Shown: positions 50,364-58,638 of the stretch, one piece after another
How positions within the stretch are numbered: the stretch's first letter is position 1
How the letters are laid out: every line of letters begins with the position of its first letter
Source of the DNA: Burkholderia sp052045245
GTDB taxonomy: Bacteria > Pseudomonadota > Gammaproteobacteria > Burkholderiales > Burkholderiaceae
Reading direction: 5' to 3'
Assembly (NCBI RefSeq): GCF_052045245.1
Contig: NZ_JBQEON010000002.1
Span: 1 to 64,000 of the forward strand
DNA length: 64,000 bases
Made by a program: the position numbers and the translations under genes
The notes under the pieces: generated by a model
Told to the model about the DNA's origin: nothing
What the model saw: the letters and a program-made list of their open reading frames with translations, nothing else
The model's database searches: none

Positions 50364-51407
50364 TCAGCGTGCGCCGACCCGCACGCGGGCCGGTTGCACG
50401 CGGCGGCGGGCGGCCGGGCGGCGCGCATCGCGTGCGACCGGCAGTTCGATTACCTTCGCGTGCGTCTGGTAGCGGCGGCGAATCAGGTAGACGGGCCGTT
50501 GCTTCGACTCGTCGTAGATGCGTCCGATGTACTCGCCGACCACGCCGATGCCGATGAGCTCGATGCCGCCGATGAACAGCACGACCGACAGCAGCGACGA
50601 GTAGCCGAGCACCGGATTGCCGAACAGCATCGTGCGGCCGACGATGAACGCGCCGTACAGGAACGCGAGCGCGGCAATGCCGACGCCGATGTAGGTCCAG
50701 CTGCGCAGCGGCACGGTGCTGAAGCTCGTGATGCCCTCGAGCGCGAAGTTCCACAGTTTCCAGCCGGAGAACTTCGAGTGCCCGGCGCTGCGCGGGTCGC
50801 GCTGGTACTCGATGATCACGGTCTGGTAGCCGACCCATGCGAACAGCCCCTTCATGAAGCGATGCCGCTCCGGCAGGCTGCGCAGCGCGTTCACGACCTT
50901 GCGGTCCATCAGCCGGAAGTCGCCGACGTTCTCCGGCAGCTTCACGTCCGACAGCAGGTTGTGCACGCGATAGTAGATCGCGGCGGCGGTCCGCTTCGCG
51001 AACGAATCGCAGGCGCGATTGCTGCGCTTCGCGGCAACGACTTCCGCGCCGTCGCGCCAGTGCTCGAGCATCACCGGGATCAGGCTCGGCGGATCCTGCA
51101 GGTCGGCATCGAGCGGGATCACCGCATCGCCGGCCGCTTCGTCGAGGCCGGCCGTCAGCGCCGCTTCCTTGCCGAAGTTGCGGGTGAGATCGATGACGCG
51201 CACGCGGCGATCGGTCATGCTGACCCGGATCAGGCGGTCGAGCGTGTCGTCGCGGCTGCCGTCGTTCACGCAGACGATCTCGAAGCGGATCGCGTCGAGA
51301 CCGGACATCAGCGGAATCACGACGTCGAAGAAGCGTTCGACGGCTTCGCCTTCGTTGTAGAACGGCACGACCAGCGAGACGAGCGGCGTATAGAGTGGTT
51401 CGCGCAT
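50364..51407 (-). CDS. Glycosyltransferase family 2 (GtrB/polyprenyl-phosphate sugar synthase)
   Basis: 347 residues. The GT2 domain is VSLVVPFYNEGEAVERFF, then VNDGSRDDT, NFGKEAALTAGLDEA and the catalytic DADLQDPP. Two C-terminal membrane helices (~235-300) are followed by a basic tail. The type makes polyprenyl-phosphate-glucose or -mannose from the nucleotide sugar at the inner membrane. ATG 51407 has AGGGGA upstream. It sits between the GT87 and GtrA genes. Confidence 0.9.
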   Translation of the reverse strand: MREPLYTPLVSLVVPFYNEGEAVERFFDVVIPLMSGLDAIRFEIVCVNDGSRDDTLDRLIRVSMTDRRVRVIDLTRNFGKEAALTAGLDEAAGDAVIPLDADLQDPPSLIPVMLEHWRDGAEVVAAKRSNRACDSFAKRTAAAIYYRVHNLLSDVKLPENVGDFRLMDRKVVNALRSLPERHRFMKGLFAWVGYQTVIIEYQRDPRSAGHSKFSGWKLWNFALEGITSFSTVPLRSWTYIGVGIAALAFLYGAFIVGRTMLFGNPVLGYSSLLSVVLFIGGIELIGIGVVGEYIGRIYDESKQRPVYLIRRRYQTHAKVIELPVARDARRPAARRRVQPARVRVGAR

Positions 51408-51431
51408 GATGGGTTCCCCTGTAATCACGTG

Positions 51432-52811
51432 TCAGCGATCGGCGCGGAGATTCGCGCGGCCGATGCGGCGCAGTTCGTGCGCCGGGCGGTGGTGCGATCG
51501 GACCGGATGCGTGAAGCCGGTCTCGGTCGAGTGGTCGCGTGCGTCGGGCATCGACGGCGCGTCGTGTCTTTCCTGCGCAATCCGGCTGACGAGCCGTGCC
51601 AGCGATGCCAGCGTGACGAGCGGCATGAACTGGAACGACAGGTGCGGCACCAGCACGAGGCCGGCGAGCGGCATCACCCACATCAGCAACAGCCATTCGC
51701 GATCGAAGCGCCGCCAGCCGTGCGTCCACGCATAGCGTGCATACCACGCGATCACGAGCCCGTACCAGGTCAGGTCGTAGTCGTACAGGTAGGGGCCGAC
51801 GACCAGCGACGCGCAGGCGAGCGTCGCGGCGCGCAGCGCGTACGAACACGCGCCGCGCCACGCGTACACGACGGCGAGCGCGGCGGTCGCGGCCGACAGC
51901 AGCTGCAGCGCGCGCGCGACGGAACCGGGCCAGCCGAGGCTGGTGGCAAGCACGAACACGGTCGGCATGCGCGCGAGCCGCGCGTGGCCGGCGCCGACGA
52001 TCTGGTAGGCGGCGTCCACGCCGTGCGCGAATGCGACCCAGGCGTCGAAGCCGAACATCAGCGTCGACAGTGCGAAGCCGCCGGCGATCGTCGCGACCCA
52101 CGCGGTGAGCGCACGCCATTGTCCGGCGCACAGCAGCGCGAGCGGAAACAGCACCGCCATCTGCGGCTTCATCGTCAGCATCCCGAAGCAGATACCAGCG
52201 ACGACGGGGCGGCGATTGAGCGTCAGCAGCCCGACGCCCGCGAGCGCCGCGGTCAGCAGGCTCGTCTGCCCAACGATCACCGCGAGAAACGCGCCGGGGA
52301 ACGCGAGCGCGCAGAGCAGCGCGCCCTCGCGCTGTACGGTGGCGCGGATCGTCGTCACGAACAGCGCGTAGGTGGCGCCCAGCCACAGCACCAGCGCGAG
52401 CATGTACGGCAGCCAGCCGAGCGGCAGCACGAACATCAGCATCGTGGGCGGGTAGAGCCACGGCAACGAGCCGTTCCCGGCATTCATCATCGGGAGCGCG
52501 ACCTTCTCGACCTCGAACAGCGACGGCAGGTTCCACGCGTTGATCCCGAGGCCGTGCGCGGCGAGCCATGCGGCGCCCCAGATCGGCGCGACATCCTGCG
52601 CCAGGGGTTCGGGCAAGGCCGTCTGCGACCAATGTACGCGCACGAGATATACGAACATGAACAGCAGCTCGGTGAACAATACCGCCGCTGCATAAAGGCG
52701 CACACGTTCGCGATTGAGCCAATGCGGGTAACGGCGCGGGCCGGCGATCGGCAGCTCCGGATGGGCGTCCATCGCCGAATCCGCGTGCAGTAGCGTGAGC
52801 GGCGATTTCAT
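51432..52811 (-). CDS. GT87-family (DUF2029) membrane glycosyltransferase
   Basis: 459 residues, about ten membrane helices. The GT87 features are the large first loop with PIWGAAWLAAHG, then GNGSLPWLYPPTMLMFVLPL and RPVVAGICFGMLTMKPQMAV. These enzymes use polyprenyl-phosphate sugars in the periplasm. The ATG overlaps the stop of the next GT87 gene (ATGA). The C-terminal ~40 residues are histidine/arginine-rich. It may transfer the sugar made by the GT2 enzyme encoded downstream. Confidence 0.87.
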   Translation of the reverse strand: MKSPLTLLHADSAMDAHPELPIAGPRRYPHWLNRERVRLYAAAVLFTELLFMFVYLVRVHWSQTALPEPLAQDVAPIWGAAWLAAHGLGINAWNLPSLFEVEKVALPMMNAGNGSLPWLYPPTMLMFVLPLGWLPYMLALVLWLGATYALFVTTIRATVQREGALLCALAFPGAFLAVIVGQTSLLTAALAGVGLLTLNRRPVVAGICFGMLTMKPQMAVLFPLALLCAGQWRALTAWVATIAGGFALSTLMFGFDAWVAFAHGVDAAYQIVGAGHARLARMPTVFVLATSLGWPGSVARALQLLSAATAALAVVYAWRGACSYALRAATLACASLVVGPYLYDYDLTWYGLVIAWYARYAWTHGWRRFDREWLLLMWVMPLAGLVLVPHLSFQFMPLVTLASLARLVSRIAQERHDAPSMPDARDHSTETGFTHPVRSHHRPAHELRRIGRANLRADR

Positions 52812-54046
52812 TGCGCGCTCCGCGGGGCAAGGTTGGCGCGGCGCACGACGACGAACAGGATGGCGAGCAGCACGACCGGGCCGAACTGCGGCAGCTTCGA
52901 GATCCGGTTGAACACCTCGAATACCGGCAGCAGCCACGCGATCACGATCACGATCTGGTCGCCCGGCAGCCAGCCTTCGTCGAGTCCGTGGGCGATCATG
53001 CAGAAGACCGCGATGCCGAGCCAGGCCAGTTCGTAATGCCACAGATAGGGCGTCGTCAACAGCGTGGCGACGGCCAGTGCCGCGCCGCGCAGACGCATGT
53101 CGGCCGTGCGGCGCCAGACCTGGACGGCGGCCGCGATGGCGAGCAGGCCTACGGCCGCCTGCACGGCGAGCGCGACCGGAATCGAGGCACCGGAGAGCCG
53201 CAGTGCCGCGAACGGCGTGGGCGAAACGAACCAGTAGGCAGGTAGCGTGAAATGCATGCCGCGCACGATCGACATCGCATGCGCCAGGCCGGTCAGGGAT
53301 TCGGTGCCGGCCAGCGCAATGCTGGCCGCCGTGAACAGCGTGGTCGCGACGGCCGCCGCCGCGAAGGTGCGCCATGCGCGCGTCGCGATCAGCACGAACG
53401 GAAACACCATCGCCATCTGCGGCTTGATCGCGAGCAGCCCGATCAGCACGCCGGCGAGGATCGGGCGACGGCCGAGGCAAACCATCGCGAGGGCGGCGAT
53501 GCCGGCGGTGAGGACGCTGTTCTGCCCATACAGGATGGACCAGAATACGCCCGAGTAGGCGAGCACGACGAGCGCGGCGGCGCGCGGAACGGGCAGGTAC
53601 GTACGAAGTCCGGACAGTCGCAGGACGGCATACGCATAGCATAAAAGACTGCCCGCAAAAAAGAGGAAAAACGCGGGCAGGAAAGGCACGAGGGCAATCG
53701 GCGCGACGAACAGGAGCATCGTCGGCGGATAGAGCCAGGGCAGCGACTGGTGACCCATATAGGCACCAAATCGCGCTACCTCGGCATGGGAGAAGAAGAC
53801 CGGATCGTAGGTCGCTGCGGCATGACCTTGCAGCACGAGCTGCGATGCGGTCCAGAAGACGGAGAAGTCGACGCCCGGCCGGGCGGTCGCCTGCGATGTG
53901 AAGGCATCCGTTACGACGGCCCAGGTGATCAGAAAAGCGACGGACAGCAGCAGCATGATGCAGCTGTACGGAACGATTCGGTCTGCTGTCAGCCACTGAG
54001 CACAGCGTTTGGCGCGATAGCGCACTCCACGATTGGCCGTGTACAT
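52808..54046 (-). CDS. GT87-family (DUF2029) membrane glycosyltransferase, first gene of operon
   Basis: 412 residues. It is related to the following gene: GVDFSVFWTASQLVLQGHAA, then HQSLPWLYPPTMLLFVAPI and RRPILAGVLIGLLAIKPQMA line up with it, so the pair looks like an old duplication. ATG 54046 is taken, with GGGG upstream; earlier in-frame starts would add an unlikely basic extension. It would act in the inner membrane on a polyprenyl-phosphate-linked donor. The gene leads the operon and a 1-kb non-coding region lies upstream. Confidence 0.85.
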   Translation of the reverse strand: MYTANRGVRYRAKRCAQWLTADRIVPYSCIMLLLSVAFLITWAVVTDAFTSQATARPGVDFSVFWTASQLVLQGHAAATYDPVFFSHAEVARFGAYMGHQSLPWLYPPTMLLFVAPIALVPFLPAFFLFFAGSLLCYAYAVLRLSGLRTYLPVPRAAALVVLAYSGVFWSILYGQNSVLTAGIAALAMVCLGRRPILAGVLIGLLAIKPQMAMVFPFVLIATRAWRTFAAAAVATTLFTAASIALAGTESLTGLAHAMSIVRGMHFTLPAYWFVSPTPFAALRLSGASIPVALAVQAAVGLLAIAAAVQVWRRTADMRLRGAALAVATLLTTPYLWHYELAWLGIAVFCMIAHGLDEGWLPGDQIVIVIAWLLPVFEVFNRISKLPQFGPVVLLAILFVVVRRANLAPRSAQ

Positions 54047-55087
54047 GATGCCCCGTCTGCAGTGAAGGCTGCCTGGTCTGCCGCAGCCTTTTTGTGTTGT
54101 CGTGTATCCGGATCGAATCGCATTCAACGGCGTTGTCCGGTGAATGCATTGTTGGAGAAAAAATCGTGTGACGCAAACCGCCGGCTGGATCGAGCCATAT
54201 CGAATCGGCGGCAATCAGGCTGAAAACCGGGTTTTGACGTCTGAAAAAGCCGGGGTGGCGGGACGGATGTTTCTCGGTTGAAACATTCCGCGTTTTTGGC
54301 CGGTCCGGCATCGCCCGGAATGGGCGTCGGACGCGCGACTTCGCGGATTCGGGAAAGTCCCGACAAAATTTTTTGGAGCCCTTGCGCAGTGCGGCCGCGC
54401 CAGGGTGGCCGTCCGGGCGGGCCGGCCCGCGTATATCAAATTTGAAACATTTCCGGCATCGCGCCGGGACCGGGCGCCAGGGCGAATCGCCGGCACCCTT
54501 GCTGCGCCTGGATTTCTTCAAGGCTGGCCTGCTCTTTGCGACATGGTCCGCACGACAGTCGACGACGTGATGAAAGACCGGTTGACGCAACAGACTGACA
54601 AAACCGGACTCAATCACCTGCGGAAAGCAACGGATCGAGGGCGCGTCGGGGAAGAAATACGCCGCCCAGGCCGTGCAAGCAGCCGGAAAACGTCGACCGA
54701 GCGAATAGGCGACGGCATCGTCCGCGCAACAAGAATCACATGACAGCATTGGGGAATAAAAATGAAAGACCAGAGCACGCCGCGGCTTGCATGCCGCGCA
54801 GATGTCCCGCAGCACCATCGACGCGTTGGCGTCATCCATTCAATCCGTATTCATGTCCGGAGCGGTCGTTACACCGTTCTGCTCGATCGCGCCATTCGCC
54901 TGATCGCAGCGCGCATGCATATCGCACGCATCAGCTCACCGACGATCGTTCACCAGGCGAGGCTCGTACCCTGCCGCGTGCGTCGCTGAGCGCCTCATCC
55001 GAATTCGTTTGCTGTGCCGGTAGTACCCGCTCCCTGCGTCGATCCCCGACAACGGGAATCCCATAGTAGTGCGAAAGGAGAATTGCC
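54047..55087. promoter_or_regulatory. 1-kb non-coding region between GT87 operon and Tad locus
   Basis: No convincing gene in 1041 bases. A/T-richer patches (54355-54375 with CAAAATTTTTTGG; 54430-54450) and a repeated TTGAAACATT element occur, listed separately. It should contain the divergent promoters of the glycosyltransferase operon and the pilus locus, perhaps with long 5' leaders. Confidence 0.6.
54278..54455 (+). repeat. Repeated TTGAAACATT(T)CCG element
   Basis: TTGAAACATTCCG at 54278-54290 and TTGAAACATTTCCG at 54442-54455, 164 bases apart. Both are followed by CCGGCATCGC. A shared regulator site upstream of the pilus or glycosyltransferase genes is possible; chance similarity cannot be ruled out. 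Confidence 0.4.
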
Positions 55088-55270
55088 ATGTCCACGTTCA
55101 TTCAGAAGGTCCGCGGTTTCGTTCAAGACGAGCAAGGCGTGACGGCTATCGAATATGGCCTGATTGCCGCGCTGATCGCAGTGGGTCTCGTCGCAGCACT
55201 GACGCTGGTCGGCGGCGACCTCAAGGACGTCTTCAACACGATTGCGGACGACCTCAGCTCGGCGCTCTGA
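55088..55270 (+). CDS. flp: Flp-type pilin 1
   Basis: 60 residues. The prepilin leader ends at G17 (QDEQG/VTAIEYGLIAALIAV). Glu and Tyr stand at positions +5 and +6 of the mature pilin, the Flp signature, followed by a hydrophobic assembly helix. The mature protein is 43 residues. It is the main subunit of the Tad (tight adherence) pilus, processed by the TadV-type peptidase encoded downstream. AAAGGAGAA precedes the ATG. It is the first gene of the locus and probably the most highly expressed. Confidence 0.94.
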   Translation: MSTFIQKVRGFVQDEQGVTAIEYGLIAALIAVGLVAALTLVGGDLKDVFNTIADDLSSAL

Positions 55271-55437
55271 ATGACGGGGCGGCGAACGGTGGGTCCGGCC
55301 CGTTCGTCGCCAATCCGTCGCGCGTGCAGGGCCGGACGCAACACCCACGGATGTCGGATGGAACGAACGGCGGATGGCTCGGCCGGTGCAGTGCTCGAGC
55401 CGCCCCCGCTCCTTGATCGACCGAATCGGAGGCCGCC

Positions 55438-55644
55438 ATGCGGGCCAGGGAACGCGCGGTATCGGTATTGCGATGGATCGGCGACGAGCAGGGCGTGACG
55501 TCGATCGAGTATGCGTTGATCGCGGCGCTGTTCGCCACCATCGTGCTGGCAAGCGTGATGACGCTGGGCAGCTCGCTTGACGACGCGTACAACATGATCG
55601 CGTCGGTCGTGACCGATGCGGTCAATACCGCACTGGGTCAGTGA
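55438..55644 (+). CDS. Flp-type pilin 2
   Basis: 68 residues. A longer, basic leader ends at G19 (GDEQG/VTSIEYALIAALFAT), and the mature part carries the same Glu-Tyr pair and hydrophobic helix, with a slightly longer tail (DDAYNMIASVVTDAVNTALGQ). It lies 167 bases after flp 1. It may be a minor pilin or an alternative subunit expressed under other conditions. Confidence 0.9.
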   Translation: MRARERAVSVLRWIGDEQGVTSIEYALIAALFATIVLASVMTLGSSLDDAYNMIASVVTDAVNTALGQ

Positions 55645-55674
55645 CCCTGACATTACATTCAATCGAGGTTCGCC

Positions 55675-56214
55675 ATGTTGCCTGCCGCGCTGCCTTATCC
55701 GGTTCCGTTGTGCGTGACGCTGCTGGTCGTCGTCGCGGCCAGCACGGATATCACGAGCCGCCGGATCCCGAACCGGCTCGTCGCGATCGGGCTTGCCGGC
55801 GCGCTGATTGCCCAGTGCGCGCTGCACGGCGTCCAGGCGGGCGCACTCGCATGGCTGGCCGGCGCCGCGACCGGCTTCGGCCTGCTGCTGCCGTTCTATC
55901 TGCTGCGCGGGATGGCCGCCGGCGACGTGAAGCTGATGCTCGCGATCGGCGCGTGGGTCGGCGCACCGATGACCTTCTATATCGTGCTGGCCGCCTTTCT
56001 GGCCGGTGGCATCGGCGCGATCGGCTTCGCGCTGCTGCGCGGACGCCTGCGCCAGATGGGCGCGAACGTCCTGGCGCTGATCGCGCGCCGCTCGCCCGCG
56101 GCGCGTGCAGGGGCAACCGACGGCCCCGTGGCGTTCGCGTCGGTCGGTGCGTTGCCGTATGGCGTCGCGATCGCCGCCGGCACGCTGGGCATGCTGTTCG
56201 TATCGTGCGCATAG
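55675..56214 (+). CDS. cpaA: Type IV prepilin peptidase of Tad locus (A24 family)
   Basis: 179 residues, about six membrane helices. The catalytic aspartates are D25 (STDITSRRIPNR) and D84 in GMAAGDVKLM. This is the short TadV/CpaA type, without the methylase domain. It cleaves Flp and pseudopilin leaders at the inner membrane. It lies 30 bases after flp 2. Confidence 0.92.
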   Translation: MLPAALPYPVPLCVTLLVVVAASTDITSRRIPNRLVAIGLAGALIAQCALHGVQAGALAWLAGAATGFGLLLPFYLLRGMAAGDVKLMLAIGAWVGAPMTFYIVLAAFLAGGIGAIGFALLRGRLRQMGANVLALIARRSPAARAGATDGPVAFASVGALPYGVAIAAGTLGMLFVSCA

Positions 56215-56246
56215 CGCGCCGAGCCTGCAACGAGGATGGATCGAAC

Positions 56247-57647
56247 ATGAACACGAACCTCACCGAACCGACGCGCGACGCGCAGGTTTCACACCTGCCG
56301 CATCCGTCGCCAATGCGGGAGGCGTACGCCAGGCCGGGCACGCAACTGCCGGCGGCGCCGCGCTCGCTCGAGGAAACCGGACTGAGCCAGGCGTTCGTCG
56401 CAGGGCTCGTGCTGAAGTCGACGCTGGTGCTCGGCCGCCCGTCCTACGGCGACCTGATCGAACGGCACTGCCTGTCGCTCGCGGTGCTCGACGACATCTT
56501 CGCGTTCCTGGTGCGCGAGCATCTCGTCGAACTGACCCATCGCGGCAAGACGGACCTCGACGTGACGTTCCGCCTGACCGACGCGGGCCGTGTGGCCGCG
56601 CTCGAGGAACGTGCGCGCAGCAGTTACAGCGGGCCCGCGCCGGTCACGCTCGACGCGTATCTCGAGTGCCTGTCCACCCATTCGGTGCGCAAGTTGCGCG
56701 TGGCCCAGAACGACGTGTGGGCCATCTTCGACGGCGTTGTGATGGACACGGCGATCCTCGATTCGGCGGCCGCCGCGCTGAATTCCGGCCGGCCGCTGCT
56801 GATCTACGGCCCGGCCGGCAGCGGCAAGACCTACCTCGCGGAGCGGCTCGGCGCGCTGATGGGCGGCCACGTGCCGGTGCCGTATGCGATCTACGCGGCC
56901 GGCGAAGTGATCCAGATCTACGATCCGCTCGTGCATGTCGATGCGGCGTCGCAGACGGACGGCCAATCGGCCGATCGCCGCTGGCGCCTCTGCGAGCGGC
57001 CGGTCGTGATGTCCGGCGGCGAACTGACGCTCGACGAGCTCGACCTGCGCCGCGACGAAGCCGCCGGCTTCTACCAGGCGCCGCCGCACATGAAGGCGAA
57101 CATGGGCATGTACATCATCGACGATCTAGGCCGCCAGCGCGTCGAGCCGCGCGACCTGCTCAACCGCTGGCTGCGGCCGCTCGATCGCGGCGTCGATTTC
57201 CTGACGCTCGAGTCCGGCAATCGCTTCGTGCTGCCGTTCGACGTCTGGCCGGTGTTCTCGAGCAACATCGCGCCGGAGCAGTTCGCCGACGATGCGTTCC
57301 TGCGCCGGCTCGGCTCCAAGCTTCATGTCGGCGCGTTGTCGATCGACCACTACCGCGCGGTGTTCGACGCCGCATGCGAGTCGCTCGGCCTGGCATCGAC
57401 GCAGGACGCATTCGACTATCTGCTGCATCGGCTGCATTTGCCGACCGGCAAGGCCTACCTCGCCTGTTTCCCGATGGATCTGTTGCGTCTCGTCGCCGCG
57501 GGCGCGCGGTATCGCGGCGATCCGCTCGAAGTGACGCACGACGCGCTGCACGACGCCTGGGCCAGCTATTTCGGCTCGGCGCCCGAGCGCGACGGCGGGT
57601 ATCTGCCGCCCGCGGAGCACGGCGGTCGCGCGCACGTAACCGGTTGA
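56247..57647 (+). CDS. AAA-type ATPase within the Tad locus
   Basis: 466 residues. After about 50 variable residues comes a winged-helix-like segment (VLGRPSYGDLIERHCLSLAVLDDIFAFLVREHLVEL). The AAA+ domain has Walker A GPAGSGKT (~187-194), Walker B MYIIDDLGR and a likely arginine finger in LRRLGSK. It is not the secretion ATPase CpaF/TadA, which lacks this layout. It sits between prepilin peptidase and cpaB, where most Tad loci have no ATPase. It may assist assembly or regulation of the pilus; the role is unknown. Confidence 0.85.
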   Translation: MNTNLTEPTRDAQVSHLPHPSPMREAYARPGTQLPAAPRSLEETGLSQAFVAGLVLKSTLVLGRPSYGDLIERHCLSLAVLDDIFAFLVREHLVELTHRGKTDLDVTFRLTDAGRVAALEERARSSYSGPAPVTLDAYLECLSTHSVRKLRVAQNDVWAIFDGVVMDTAILDSAAAALNSGRPLLIYGPAGSGKTYLAERLGALMGGHVPVPYAIYAAGEVIQIYDPLVHVDAASQTDGQSADRRWRLCERPVVMSGGELTLDELDLRRDEAAGFYQAPPHMKANMGMYIIDDLGRQRVEPRDLLNRWLRPLDRGVDFLTLESGNRFVLPFDVWPVFSSNIAPEQFADDAFLRRLGSKLHVGALSIDHYRAVFDAACESLGLASTQDAFDYLLHRLHLPTGKAYLACFPMDLLRLVAAGARYRGDPLEVTHDALHDAWASYFGSAPERDGGYLPPAEHGGRAHVTG

Positions 57648-57682
57648 GCCGTTTCTTTCACGATTCGTTGAGGAGCATTGCC

Positions 57683-58525
57683 ATGAAAAACACTCGAGCG
57701 GTCATGATGCTGATCGTCGCGATGGTCGCGGGGCTTGCCGCGGTCGTGTTCGCGTCCCGCTGGTTGATGAATACCTCCAGCAGCTCGGTCACGTCGGTCG
57801 CGGTGGCGACCACCGATCTGAACCTGGGCGAGCCGCTCGGGCCGAACCAGATCCGCATGGTGAGCTGGCCGTCGGGCAGCGTGCCGACCGGCGCGTTCAC
57901 CGACACGAAGGAACTCGAAGGGCGCGTCGTGCGCACGAGCCTCGCGCGCGGCGAGCCGGTGATCGAGTCGAAACTCGCGCCGGTCGGCACGAAGGGCGGG
58001 CTGTCCGCGGTGATCGCCGACGGCAGCCGTGCGATCACGGTGCGCGTGAACGACGTGGTCGGCGTCGCAGGCTTCGCGCTGCCGGGCAACTACGTCGACG
58101 TGATCGTCAACACGCAGGAACAGCAGGGCAAGGCCGACGGCCAGAGCATCTCGAAGATCGTGCTCGAACACATCCTCGTGCTCGCCGTCGCGCAGCAGGT
58201 CAGCCGCGACGACACCGCACCGAAGGTCGTCAACGCGGTGACGCTCGAAGTCACGCCCGACCAGGCCGAACGCCTCGACCTCGCGCGCAGCGTCGGCACG
58301 CTGTCGCTCGTGCTGCGCAACCAGGTCGACCAGAAGACGCTGATCACCGACGGCGCGACCAAGCTCACGCTGCTCGGCAAGGCCCCGGCACCGGAGGCGC
58401 CCGCGCCCGCACCCGAACGCGTGAAGACCGTGCGTGTGCGGGTCGCGTCGCACGTCGCACCGGAAGCGCGCCGCGATTGCGTCGGCGTGCTGACCGGGGT
58501 GCGCGGCAGCGTCGAATGTTTCTGA
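57683..58525 (+). CDS. cpaB: Flp pilus assembly protein CpaB/RcpC
   Basis: 280 residues. One N-terminal membrane helix (AVMMLIVAMVAGLAAVVFAS) is followed by an SAF domain (VAVATTDLNLGEPLGPNQIRMV) and the CpaB core (ITVRVNDVVGVAGFALPGNYVDVIV). The protein is anchored in the inner membrane, acts in the periplasm, and links to the secretin encoded downstream. GAGGAG precedes the ATG. The C-terminal Pro/Ala stretch (PAPEAPAPAPERVK) and the final cysteine pair are species-level features. Confidence 0.92.
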   Translation: MKNTRAVMMLIVAMVAGLAAVVFASRWLMNTSSSSVTSVAVATTDLNLGEPLGPNQIRMVSWPSGSVPTGAFTDTKELEGRVVRTSLARGEPVIESKLAPVGTKGGLSAVIADGSRAITVRVNDVVGVAGFALPGNYVDVIVNTQEQQGKADGQSISKIVLEHILVLAVAQQVSRDDTAPKVVNAVTLEVTPDQAERLDLARSVGTLSLVLRNQVDQKTLITDGATKLTLLGKAPAPEAPAPAPERVKTVRVRVASHVAPEARRDCVGVLTGVRGSVECF

Positions 58526-58638
58526 ATTCGTAGAACACATCCAGATAACCAGATTGACCAGATCGGCCGCCGTCAGGGCACGGCGGCCTTGGAAGTCGAT
58601 AACCGGCGTCTCGCCGGCCACTCGGGGGATCAGACGAA

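Noticed and set aside
50205..52793. An 862-codon plus-strand frame opposite the glycosyltransferase operon
   Set aside because: Antisense shadow with repetitive Arg/Asp/His composition and no motif.
51432..54839. A 1135-codon frame covering both GT87 genes
   Set aside because: The first ~675 codons are out of frame with the upstream GT87 gene. The true gene begins at 52811 with an ATGA overlap.
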